DNA of 27,828 nucleotides. Origin: an uncultured Proteiniphilum sp. Its GTDB lineage: Bacteria > Bacteroidota > Bacteroidia > Bacteroidales > Dysgonomonadaceae. The position numbers were made by a program, and so were the translations under genes. Below the pieces are notes generated by a model. That model saw only the letters and a program-made list of their open reading frames with translations, was not told the origin of the DNA and ran no database searches. This document shows, in pieces, positions 15,504 to 23,679 of this stretch; the stretch's first letter is position 1, and each line of letters begins with the position of its first letter. The stretch lies in the NCBI RefSeq assembly GCF_937873925.1, contig NZ_CALNAT010000031.1, positions 1-27,828 of the forward strand, given 5' to 3'.

Positions 15504-17627
15504 ATGGGAAACCCCACAATCCAGATCCTGAAACGGGACGGTAAACGTGTCCCCTTCTCCATTAAAAAAATAGAAAATGCCGTTGCGAAAGCATTTCTCT
15601 CGGTAGGTGCATTCGCCACTGAAGATGATTTCATCGCTATCCTCTCGCGTCTTCACATCTCCGACGGGATGACCGTGGAAGAGATCCAGAACCAGGTGGA
15701 AACAGCGCTGATGGCAGAAAAATATTTTGCCGTCGCGAAATCCTATATGCTGTACCGCCAAAAGCATACCGAAACTCGTGAGATCCGCGACAACCTGAAC
15801 TTCCTGATGAACTATTGCGATGCGCAAAATGCTGCTACGGGAAGCAAATTCGACTCCAATGCGAATGTGGAGAAGAAAAATATCGCTACACTCATCGGAG
15901 AGCTGCCAAAGAAAAGTTTTATCGACCTGAACCGGAAGATGATCACCGACCGACTGAAAGAGATGTACGGGAAGGAGTTGGCGGACAAATACATTGGCAT
16001 GCTGAACGAGCATTTCATCTACAAAAACGATGAAACCAGTCTGGCCAACTATTGCGCCAGCATCACCATGTATCCCTGGCTGTTGAATGGTACCCTTGCC
16101 ATTGGCGGCAACTCTGCACCTCCTACCAACCTGAAATCGTTTTGCGGAGGATTCATCAATATGGTATTCATGGTATCGAGCATGTTGAGCGGTGCCTGTG
16201 CCACACCTGAGTTCCTGATGTACCTGGATTATTTCATCCGCAAAGAGTATGGCGACGACTATTTTACACGCAACGAAGATGTCGTGGACCTGTCTAAGCG
16301 CCGGCGTACCCTCGACAAGGTGATCACCGACTGTTTTGAGCAGATTGTCTACTCTATCAACCAGCCTACCGGGGCGCGTAATTTCCAGGCTGTCTTCTGG
16401 AATATTTCCTACTACGACAAATACTACTTCGAAAACCTGTTCGGCGAATTTCAGTTTCCCGACGGCTCCCGTCCGGTATGGGATTCACTCAGCTGGCTGC
16501 AGAAACGTTTTATGCAGTGGTTCAACAAAGAACGCACCAAAACCGTGCTCACCTTCCCGGTGGAAACCATGGCATTGCTCTCGAAAGAGGATGATGTGAT
16601 GGATACCGAATATGCCGATTTCACAGCGGAGATGTATGCCGAAGGACACTCGTTCTTCACCTATATGAGCGACAATGCCGATTCGCTGTCGAGTTGCTGC
16701 CGTCTGCGCAACGAAATTCAGGACAACGGCTTCAGTTACACATTAGGTGCCGGAGGAGTCTCCACCGGCTCAAAAAGCGTGCTTACCATCAACCTGAACC
16801 GCTGCATCCAGTTCGCGAAACGTACGGGACAATCCTACACGGCATTTCTGGAAGAGGTGGTCGATTTAACACACAAAGTACAGGTCGCCTATAACGAAAA
16901 CCTGAAAATGTTCCACCGGAAAGGAATGTTGCCCCTGTTCGATGCAGGATTTATCAATATCAGCCGCCAATACCTCACCATCGGTGTAAACGGGTTGGTG
17001 GAAGCTGCCGAATCGCTCGGGATAGAGATCAATCACAATCCCCGGTATATGGCTTTTGTACAGGAAATATTGGGGATCATCGAAAGATACAACAAAAAAT
17101 ACCGGTCGAAAGAGCTGACGTTCAACTGCGAAATGATCCCTGCCGAAAATGTGGGTGTAAAACACGCCAAATGGGACAGGGAAGACGGCTACTCAGTGCC
17201 GCGTGATTGCTATAACAGCTATTTTTACCGGGTGGAAGACCCATCACTCAATGTGATCGATAAGTTCCGCCTGCACGGACGCAATTACATCAAGCACCTG
17301 ACAGGCGGATCAGCGCTCCATCTGAATCTGGAAGAACATCTCTCGAAAGCGCAATACCGCCGGTTACTGCGTGTAGCAGCCGGCGAAGGATGCAACTATT
17401 TTACTTTCAATATTCCGAATACGGTATGCAACGATTGTGGCAAGATCGATAAACGCTATCTGAAACAGTGCCCTGTCTGTGCTTCCAAAAATTTGGATTA
17501 TCTCACACGCATTATCGGCTATATGAAACGGGTAAGCAATTTCTCAGCCTCACGTCAGGTGGAAGCATCCAAACGATTTTACGGAAAGTTGGAATCTGAA
17601 AAAGAAACGGTGCCATCATTGAAGTAA
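15504..17627 (+). CDS. nrdD: Anaerobic ribonucleoside-triphosphate reductase (class III)
   Basis: A 707-residue glycyl-radical enzyme that makes deoxyribonucleotides without oxygen. Residues about 5-95 form an ATP-cone that senses ATP/dATP (IQILKRDGKRVPFSIKKIEN). The C-terminus carries a zinc site, C642/C645/C656/C659, followed by RIIGYM, where Gly672 is the radical site activated by NrdG. The length is close to that of E. coli NrdD (712). nrdG follows after 90 bases. It works with formate or thioredoxin as reductant depending on subtype, which I cannot decide here. It is oxygen-sensitive, so the host is an anaerobe at least part of the time, and it needs no B12, unlike class II enzymes. Confidence 0.97.
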   Translation: MGNPTIQILKRDGKRVPFSIKKIENAVAKAFLSVGAFATEDDFIAILSRLHISDGMTVEEIQNQVETALMAEKYFAVAKSYMLYRQKHTETREIRDNLNFLMNYCDAQNAATGSKFDSNANVEKKNIATLIGELPKKSFIDLNRKMITDRLKEMYGKELADKYIGMLNEHFIYKNDETSLANYCASITMYPWLLNGTLAIGGNSAPPTNLKSFCGGFINMVFMVSSMLSGACATPEFLMYLDYFIRKEYGDDYFTRNEDVVDLSKRRRTLDKVITDCFEQIVYSINQPTGARNFQAVFWNISYYDKYYFENLFGEFQFPDGSRPVWDSLSWLQKRFMQWFNKERTKTVLTFPVETMALLSKEDDVMDTEYADFTAEMYAEGHSFFTYMSDNADSLSSCCRLRNEIQDNGFSYTLGAGGVSTGSKSVLTINLNRCIQFAKRTGQSYTAFLEEVVDLTHKVQVAYNENLKMFHRKGMLPLFDAGFINISRQYLTIGVNGLVEAAESLGIEINHNPRYMAFVQEILGIIERYNKKYRSKELTFNCEMIPAENVGVKHAKWDREDGYSVPRDCYNSYFYRVEDPSLNVIDKFRLHGRNYIKHLTGGSALHLNLEEHLSKAQYRRLLRVAAGEGCNYFTFNIPNTVCNDCGKIDKRYLKQCPVCASKNLDYLTRIIGYMKRVSNFSASRQVEASKRFYGKLESEKETVPSLK

Positions 17628-17680
17628 ACATAAACGGAGCAGGATAAAGTTAGCTTAAATAGTGAATCAAGTTGGATTGA

Positions 17681-17700
17681 GCGAATCCGGATAAATTCGC
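17681..17700 (+). other. Small hairpin before nrdG
   Basis: GCGAAT and ATTCGC form a perfect six-base stem with loop CCGGATAA in the 90-base gap between nrdD and nrdG, 17 bases before the nrdG ATG. It could affect translation or mRNA stability; no function can be assigned. Confidence 0.3.
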
Positions 17701-17717
17701 TGTAAATAGTTGTTCGT

Positions 17718-18203
17718 ATGTTGAAATATGTCGATTATGATATTGTTTTTCAGGAAATCCCCGATGAAGTAACGTTGGCGGTCAACCTGTCGAATTGTCC
17801 GTACCGTTGTAAGGGATGCCACAGTCCGTACCTGCAAAAAGATATAGGGAGAGAGTTGAATGAATCTGCGCTTGCCGGACTGCTGCAATCATATGAAAGG
17901 GCGATTACCTGTATATGCTTTATGGGAGGGGATGCCGATACCGGTGGATTATACCGGTTGGCGGATTTCGTCCGGAAAAGCCAGGGAGGAAGGATCAAAA
18001 CGGCGTGGTATTCGGGAAACAACAGGCTGCCGGCGAATTCGAAGGATCATTTTGATTTCGTAAAGACCGGCCCTTATATCGAAATACTCGGGGGATTGAA
18101 CAAGAATACCACCAACCAGCGGCTGTACCGGATCGAGGATGACAATATGATAGATATTACTCACCGGATGTACGCTGTTGCCCAGAATAACCAACTTATA
18201 TAG
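17718..18203 (+). CDS. nrdG: Anaerobic ribonucleotide reductase activating enzyme (radical SAM)
   Basis: A 161-residue radical SAM protein that installs the glycyl radical on NrdD. The cluster motif is C27-x3-C31-x2-C34 (CPYRCKGCH), and CFMGGDAD is the SAM-binding GGD region. The length is typical of NrdG (about 155-175). It follows nrdD and is almost surely cotranscribed with it. The C-terminal part is compact (KTGPYIEILGGLNKNTTNQR), as usual for the family. Confidence 0.95.
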   Translation: MLKYVDYDIVFQEIPDEVTLAVNLSNCPYRCKGCHSPYLQKDIGRELNESALAGLLQSYERAITCICFMGGDADTGGLYRLADFVRKSQGGRIKTAWYSGNNRLPANSKDHFDFVKTGPYIEILGGLNKNTTNQRLYRIEDDNMIDITHRMYAVAQNNQLI

Positions 18204-18343
18204 AGTAGAAATACTGGTATTCTTCTCTCCATTATTTGTTATTTTGACAGGAAAGGCATTCCAGGTGATTGGCGTACCTTTCTTCTTTTGTTGTGGTAAG
18301 ACTTACCGCTTTCGTTTTTACTTACCGGTTACGTGCAGGAACG

Positions 18344-18739
18344 TTATTCGACCGATGAAGTCCCCTTTCCTACACTTGCAGATGCCCGGGAACCTTCTTT
18401 TCGCTTCAGGTAAAAGATCTCCGTCTCGTCTTTTGAGTCGCGCACGACCTCTATCAACTCAAAACCCTCTTTACTGAACATGTTCAATACCGCAATCATC
18501 CCGTTAAATGAAACAACCCTGCGGCGGTTATCGGTAATCTGGGGAATGCGTCCGCCCTGTCCGTAGTCTACCCTTACCGTGATTTTCGAACTTAATAACG
18601 GTCCTGAATCTGACCATATCCTGAGATAGTCGGCGTCTAATTCGCCGATGGGGGCTTCATTCACGTATTGCGCATTGGCTAGAGATATGCTCCCCACCAG
18701 GAACAGTACCGGCAATAAAAATTTCATTTTCATCATCAT
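18344..18739 (-). CDS. Small secreted protein, paralogous to the gene at 25956
   Basis: About 131 residues from the Met codons at 18733-18739; an upstream in-frame ATG at 18811 would add a hydrophilic stretch in front of a good signal peptide, so I prefer the internal start. The signal peptide MKFLLPVLFLVGSISLANAQ ends at a type I site (ANA-Q). The mature part ends with a motif VLNMFSKEGFELIEVV then TEIFYLKRKEG, which matches the second small protein in this window. The pattern (G-F/W-E-L-I, then F-Y-x-K/R) recalls DUF4177-like proteins. Function unknown. It lies downstream of lepA on the same strand, separated by about 170 bases of repeats, and converges with nrdG. Confidence 0.75.
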   Translation of the reverse strand: MMMKMKFLLPVLFLVGSISLANAQYVNEAPIGELDADYLRIWSDSGPLLSSKITVRVDYGQGGRIPQITDNRRRVVSFNGMIAVLNMFSKEGFELIEVVRDSKDETEIFYLKRKEGSRASASVGKGTSSVE

Positions 18740-18805
18740 TATAAATTTAGATAGAAGAATCAAGATTTGGTGTCCGGGATGTTTAGAGTGATCAATTTCC
18801 AATTC

Positions 18806-18907
18806 TTTCATTCAAATTTCTCACGTCAATCCTTAAATCATCAAATCCTTAAATTAATTCATTGCCACATTAACCCATTAGGCACATTGACTCATCAGCA
18901 CATTAAG
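18806..18907. repeat. A+T-rich short direct repeats between lepA and the small secreted gene
   Basis: CACATT recurs at 18866, 18883 and 18899 (spacing 17 and 16) inside imperfect units such as CACATTAACCCATTAGG; CCTTAAAT occurs twice just before. Degenerate tandem repeats of this look are common between Bacteroidota genes. No open reading frame or RNA structure stands out. Confidence 0.55.
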
Positions 18908-20695
18908 TTAATCCAGTTTCAGCACGGCCAGGAAGGCTTTTTGAGGAACCTCCACATTGCCGACCTGTTTCATTCGTTTTTTTCCTTCTTTCTGCTTTTC
19001 GAGCAGCTTGCGTTTACGCGAGATATCCCCCCCGTAACATTTTGCCGTTACATCTTTCCGGACGGCTTTCACCGTTTCGCGGGCAACGATCTTCGCGCCG
19101 ATGGCCGCCTGAATAGCGATATCGAACTGCTGGCGCGGGATCAGCTCTTTCAGTTTCTCACACATGCGCCTGCCGAAGCTCTGCGCATTATCGAAATGGG
19201 TAAGCGTGGAGAGCGCATCCACCTGTTCACCGTTCAGCAGAATATCCAGTTTTACCAGCTTCGAAGGCCGGTAATCATGGATATGGTAGTCGAACGAGGC
19301 ATATCCCTTCGATATACTTTTCAGCTTATCATAAAAATCGATCACAATTTCACCTAACGGCAAATCGTAAATGATCTCTACCCGGTCACCCGAAACATAC
19401 TCCTGTTTGATCAACACGCCCCGCTTACCGAGGCAAAGGGTCATAATGGGACCGATATAGGCGGTATTGGTGATGACCGAAGCGCGGATAAAAGGTTCCT
19501 CGATGCGTTCGATAAGCGTGATATCGGGCAGGCCTCCCGGGTTGTGCACCTCCTTCATATTTCCTTTCTTGTCGTACACTTTGTACGAAACATTGGGTAC
19601 CGTAGTGATCACATCCATATCGAATTCCCGTTCTAACCGTTCCTGGACGATCTCCATGTGAAGCAAACCCAGGAAACCGCACCGGAAGCCGAAGCCCAGC
19701 GCTACGGACGATTCGGGCTGGAAAGTGAGCGACGCATCGTTGAGTTGTAGTTTTTCGAGTGACGAACGCAGGTTCTCAAAATCCTCGCTCTCGATAGGAT
19801 AAACGCCGGCGAAGACCATCGGCTTCACTTCTTCGAATCCTGCAATCGCCTTGGTTGCAGGCCGTTTCACATGGGTGATGGTATCCCCTACTTTCACCTC
19901 TTTCGACGTTTTGATGCCGGAGATGATATAACCCACATCGCCGCAACCTACCTCCTCTTTCGGCACCATATTAAGGCGCAGGATACCCACCTCGTCGGCA
20001 TCATACTCTTTGCCGGTATTGATGAATTTCACCAGATCTCCTTTTCGTAGGGTGCCGTTCATAATCTTATAGTAAGCAATGATACCCCGGAACGGATTGA
20101 ACACCGAATCAAAGATCAGTGCCTGTAACGGAGCATCCGGATCCCCCTGCGGAGCGGGCACCCGTTCAATGATGGCGTGGAGGATCTCTTCGATGCCGAT
20201 GCCGGTCTTTCCGCTGGCACGGATGATTTCTCCACGGGGGACGCCGAGCAACTGTACGATCTGATCTTCCACTTCGTCGGGCATGGCGCTCTCCAGATCG
20301 ATTTTATTGAGAATAGGAATGATCTCCAGGTCATGCTCGATAGCCATATAGACGTTCGATATGGTCTGCGCCTGAATACCCTGTGCGGCATCGACTACCA
20401 GCAGGGCGCCTTCGCAGGCGGCTATGGAGCGTGACACTTCATACGAGAAGTCCACATGTCCCGGCGTATCGATCAGGTTGAATGTATATTTTTCGCCTTC
20501 ATATTCATAATCCATCTGTATCGCATGGCTTTTGATCGTGATGCCTCGTTCCCTCTCCAGATCCATGTTGTCGAGTACCTGCGCCTGCAGGTCCTTTCCT
20601 TCGACGGTCTTGGTGAACTCCAGCAGACGGTCGGCCAACGTACTTTTGCCGTGGTCAATGTGTGCAATGATACAAAAATTGCGTATATTCTTCAT
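18908..20695 (-). CDS. lepA: Translation elongation factor 4 (LepA)
   Basis: A 595-residue GTPase that acts on ribosomes, remodelling stalled or assembling complexes. G motifs are in order: AHIDHGKST (G1), RGITIKS (G2), DTPGHVDF (G3), NKID (G4). Domains II, III (EF-G III-like), V and the LepA-specific C-terminal domain follow; KCYGGDISRKRKLLEKQKEGK near the end is typical of LepA and separates it from EF-G. Length matches the family (about 595-600). It lies 69 bases downstream of asnS on the same strand, with a purine-rich spacer. Confidence 0.97.
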   Translation of the reverse strand: MKNIRNFCIIAHIDHGKSTLADRLLEFTKTVEGKDLQAQVLDNMDLERERGITIKSHAIQMDYEYEGEKYTFNLIDTPGHVDFSYEVSRSIAACEGALLVVDAAQGIQAQTISNVYMAIEHDLEIIPILNKIDLESAMPDEVEDQIVQLLGVPRGEIIRASGKTGIGIEEILHAIIERVPAPQGDPDAPLQALIFDSVFNPFRGIIAYYKIMNGTLRKGDLVKFINTGKEYDADEVGILRLNMVPKEEVGCGDVGYIISGIKTSKEVKVGDTITHVKRPATKAIAGFEEVKPMVFAGVYPIESEDFENLRSSLEKLQLNDASLTFQPESSVALGFGFRCGFLGLLHMEIVQERLEREFDMDVITTVPNVSYKVYDKKGNMKEVHNPGGLPDITLIERIEEPFIRASVITNTAYIGPIMTLCLGKRGVLIKQEYVSGDRVEIIYDLPLGEIVIDFYDKLKSISKGYASFDYHIHDYRPSKLVKLDILLNGEQVDALSTLTHFDNAQSFGRRMCEKLKELIPRQQFDIAIQAAIGAKIVARETVKAVRKDVTAKCYGGDISRKRKLLEKQKEGKKRMKQVGNVEVPQKAFLAVLKLD

Positions 20696-20764
20696 TTAGC
20701 TTTTCTTCATCTAAATTTTTTGGGGACTTTTCCCTTCTTTTCCCCCTTTGCACCTTCCCACCTT

Positions 20765-22162
20765 CTAAAACTCCGCGTTATTGGGTGTTCTCGGGAAGGG
20801 GATCACGTCGCGGATATTGGCCATTCCGGTAATAAACAGTATCAACCGCTCAAAACCGAGGCCGAAACCTGAGTGGGGTGCGGTGCCGAACTTACGGGTT
20901 TCGAGATACCACCAGATCGGGCCGGTATGCATCCCCGTTTCCTCTACCCTCTTCATCAGCTTGTCGTAATCCGCTTCACGCTCCGAGCCGCCGATAATCT
21001 CTCCGATCTTCGGAAAGAGCACGTCCATGGCGCGGACGGTCTTATCATCTTCGTTCTGTTTCATGTAGAACGATTTGATCTCCCTCGGATAGTCGGTCAG
21101 GATAACCGGGCGTTTAAAATGTTTCTCCACTAAGTAACGTTCGTGCTCCGACTGCAGATCGGTACCCCAATATACGGGAAATTCGAACTTTTGCCCCGAC
21201 TCTTCCAGTATCTTCACTCCTTCGGTATAGGTGAGGCGGACAAAATCGTTTTCCACCACGAAATTCAGGCGATTTGTCAGTTCTTCGTCATACATCTTGG
21301 CCAGGAATTCGATATCCTCCCTGCAATGTTCCAAAGCGTAGCGGATAAGATACTTCAGGAAATCTTCCGCCAGATCCATATTATCGTTGATATCATAAAA
21401 AGCCATTTCCGGTTCGATCATCCAGAACTCCGCCAGGTGACGGGGGGTATTGGAGTTTTCGGCGCGGAAGGTGGGGCCGAAAGTATAAATGGCACCTAAC
21501 GCCATAGCACCCAACTCCCCTTCGAGTTGTCCGGAGACGGTCAGGTTTGTCTGGCGACCAAAAAAATCCTGTGAGAAATCCACCTTACCCTCTTTATCGC
21601 GTGGCGGATTATCCATATCGAGGGTTGATACCTCGAACATGGAACCGGCTCCTTCCGCATCGGACGCAGTGATAATAGGCGTATGAAAATAGTAAAACCC
21701 TTTGTCGTTAAAATATTTGTGGATGGCATACGACATATGGTGCCGCATTCTGAAGATGGCTCCGAAAGTATTGGTACGCGGCCGCAGATGGGCTATTTCA
21801 CGCAGGAATTCCAATGAGTGCCCTTTCTTCTGCAATGGATAAGTAGTAGGATCGGCAGATCCGTAGACCTCGATCTCCGTCGCCCGTATCTCAACCGACT
21901 GGCCCTGTCCCTGCGACTCCACCAATTCGCCGTTCACATTGATGCAGGCTCCGGTGGTGATGGGTCGAAGTAATTCTTCATCAAAATTAGCTATATCAAT
22001 AACAATCTGTATATTATTGATGGTCGATCCGTCGTTAAGGGCGACAAAACCGACGTTCTTGTTTCCTCTGCGGGTACGCACCCATCCTTTTACATTGACT
22101 TCCTCTCCGAAATTTGTAAGCCGTAATGCTTCTGAAATTCTTGTTCGTTTTAGTTGCTTCAT
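20765..22162 (-). CDS. asnS: Asparagine-tRNA ligase
   Basis: A 465-residue class IIb aminoacyl-tRNA synthetase that charges tRNA-Asn. The N-terminal OB-fold (residues about 15-110) binds the anticodon (VNVKGWVRTRRGNKNVGFV). Class II motif 2 is FRAENSNTPRHLAEFWM and motif 3 is GFGLGFERLI. The segment GQLEGELGAMALGAIYTFGP marks the catalytic core. Presence of AsnRS means this organism makes Asn-tRNA directly. Same strand as lepA and rluB, with 226 bases and a terminator-like hairpin separating it from rluB. Confidence 0.97.
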   Translation of the reverse strand: MKQLKRTRISEALRLTNFGEEVNVKGWVRTRRGNKNVGFVALNDGSTINNIQIVIDIANFDEELLRPITTGACINVNGELVESQGQGQSVEIRATEIEVYGSADPTTYPLQKKGHSLEFLREIAHLRPRTNTFGAIFRMRHHMSYAIHKYFNDKGFYYFHTPIITASDAEGAGSMFEVSTLDMDNPPRDKEGKVDFSQDFFGRQTNLTVSGQLEGELGAMALGAIYTFGPTFRAENSNTPRHLAEFWMIEPEMAFYDINDNMDLAEDFLKYLIRYALEHCREDIEFLAKMYDEELTNRLNFVVENDFVRLTYTEGVKILEESGQKFEFPVYWGTDLQSEHERYLVEKHFKRPVILTDYPREIKSFYMKQNEDDKTVRAMDVLFPKIGEIIGGSEREADYDKLMKRVEETGMHTGPIWWYLETRKFGTAPHSGFGLGFERLILFITGMANIRDVIPFPRTPNNAEF

Positions 22163-22298
22163 ACGATTAGTTCACTTTTCTCATTAAAGTATGGGACATC
22201 TGCGTTAAGCCGAATGGGCAGAGGACAAGCCCGCTTGCCTGAATGTTTTCAATAATTGAGTAATGCGCAAAAGGCAGATCTACCCTATAAATATCCGG

Positions 22299-22331
22299 TC
22301 TGTTCCTGCACGGTTTCGCACAGGAACAGGG
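22299..22331 (-). terminator. Hairpin between rluB and asnS
   Basis: CTGTTCCTG and CAGGAACAG form a nine-base stem around a 12-base loop. On the minus strand it follows the rluB stop by about 60 bases and precedes asnS. No T tract follows; it may be an RNA-processing or weak termination structure. Confidence 0.4.
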
Positions 22332-22362
22332 ATTATTATTGTTATTATCTGTAATGGACGAT

Positions 22363-22379
22363 AAAACTCCCCTGGGGAG
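22363..22379 (-). terminator. Intrinsic terminator of the rluB-type gene
   Basis: On the minus strand CTCCCCAGGGGAG is followed at once by TTTTAT, ten bases after the rluB stop codon. The stem is short (five pairs, three-base loop) but G+C-rich and correctly placed. Confidence 0.5.
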
Positions 22380-22388
22380 AGCCGTTCC

Positions 22389-23546
22389 TTAATCGAACGC
22401 CCCCATCCGGAGCATATTTACTTCTTGTTCTGTGAGGTAACGCCATTTTCCGCGTGAAAGTTTTTTCTTTGTTAATCCCGCGAAATAAACCCTGTCGAGT
22501 TTAAGCACCCTATAGCCCAGTTTCTCGAAAATACGACGGATGATACGGTTCCTGCCGGAGTGGATCTCGATACCCACCTGGGTAAGGTCTTCTTCCGTCA
22601 CATAACTGATTGCATCGGCATGGATTTCCCCGTCTTCCAGTTCAATACCGTCGGCGATCATCTGCATATGCTCCATTTCCACCGGCTTATCAAGCCATAC
22701 CTGATAGATTTTCCGCTTTTCGTACTTCGGATGTGTTAATTTCGATGCCAGGTCGCCATCGTTGGTCAGCAATAATACCCCCGTGGTAGCCCTGTCTAGT
22801 CGTCCTACCGGATAAATCCTTTCCGAAGCGGCGCTTTTTACCAGTTCCATCACCGTCTTGCGGTTTTCGGGATCATCGGTGGTCGTCACAAAACCTTTCG
22901 GCTTATTCAGCAGTACATACACCTTGCTTTCGAGTTGTACCGGCTGGTTGTGGAACATCACCGCATCGGCGCGGGTGATCTTGGTGCCCAGTTCCGTTAC
23001 GACCTGTCCGTTTACTTTCACCACACCGGCCTGGATAAATTCATCGGCTTCGCGGCGGGAACATACTCCGGCGTTGGCCAGGTATTTGTTCAGACGGATG
23101 GGTGCATTGGGATCGGCATTCTCTTTGTACTTGACCTGCTTGAACGGCTTTTTCTTTTTCAGCTTTTTTACCGGCTTCGCAGGCTTATTAGGTCTGCCCG
23201 GCCCCCCGGGTGAAGGTTGGTTCCCCCAGCTCCGGTTGTTATAATTGCCACCGGTAACCCGCTGTGGCGACTGCGGACGCTCACCTACGCGGGGACGCCG
23301 TTTTCTTATGCCCCCTTCGCTGTTCCCACTGTAGTTCTCCTGGCGGGAATCCCTGTAATTCGGGTTGTAGGATGATCTCTCCGGGTTGTAAGACCTTTCC
23401 TGGTTATAGGATGATCTCTCCGAATAATAACCATCTTGCTGTGTTCTCCGCTCATTGCCGTAATTTCTGTTCGAGGAAGCGTGTCTCTCATTGTTCGCGC
23501 TGTGATAACTTCGCCTTGGGCGCGACTCGTCATTGTTTGTTGTCAT
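22389..23546 (-). CDS. rluB: 23S rRNA pseudouridine synthase, RluB type, with a long repetitive N-terminal tail
   Basis: A 385-residue protein. Residues about 1-120 are a disordered, strongly basic tail rich in Arg, Ser, Asn, Tyr and Gly with near-repeats such as ERSSYNQERSYNPERSSYNP. Then a Lys-rich stretch (KPVKKLKKKKPFKQVKYK) leads to an S4 RNA-binding domain (LNKYLANAGVCSRREADEFI) and the RsuA/RluB catalytic domain; the catalytic Asp is in VGRLDRATTGVLLLTNDGDL. Enzymes of this type convert a uridine of 23S rRNA (position 2605 in E. coli) to pseudouridine; RluE/RluF or RsuA specificity cannot be fully excluded. The tail makes it about 100 residues longer than the E. coli enzyme. It starts 133 bases after purB. 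Confidence 0.9.
   Translation of the reverse strand: MTTNNDESRPRRSYHSANNERHASSNRNYGNERRTQQDGYYSERSSYNQERSYNPERSSYNPNYRDSRQENYSGNSEGGIRKRRPRVGERPQSPQRVTGGNYNNRSWGNQPSPGGPGRPNKPAKPVKKLKKKKPFKQVKYKENADPNAPIRLNKYLANAGVCSRREADEFIQAGVVKVNGQVVTELGTKITRADAVMFHNQPVQLESKVYVLLNKPKGFVTTTDDPENRKTVMELVKSAASERIYPVGRLDRATTGVLLLTNDGDLASKLTHPKYEKRKIYQVWLDKPVEMEHMQMIADGIELEDGEIHADAISYVTEEDLTQVGIEIHSGRNRIIRRIFEKLGYRVLKLDRVYFAGLTKKKLSRGKWRYLTEQEVNMLRMGAFD
23363..23422 (-). repeat. Coding tandem repeat in the rluB tail
   Basis: Units at 23363-23383, 23384-23401 and 23402-23422 begin GGTTGTA or GGTTATA. The outer two 21-base units differ by one base; the middle one is shorter and more diverged. All unit lengths are multiples of three, so copy changes would keep the frame. 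They encode the SSYNPER-like repeats. Confidence 0.65.
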
Positions 23547-23679
23547 TGTTGCATTTACTTTTTGATTACATAATGAAACCTCACGGTTTTTTCTTTTTTA
23601 AAATCGCATTTTTTCGAATTACTACCGCCCGGCTAACATGACCGGACCGGATTTCTTTCAATTATTATTTACTGTGCAC

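Noticed and set aside
15470..18255. Shared TTATTTTGACA before nrdD and after nrdG as a regulator site
   Set aside because: The second copy is downstream of nrdG and not before a gene on that strand; the match is short and A+T-rich, so chance is likely.
18297..18309. GGTAAGACTTACC as a shared terminator between nrdG and the small secreted gene
   Set aside because: A palindrome with a one-base centre; a real RNA stem would have only four pairs and no proper T tract directly after.
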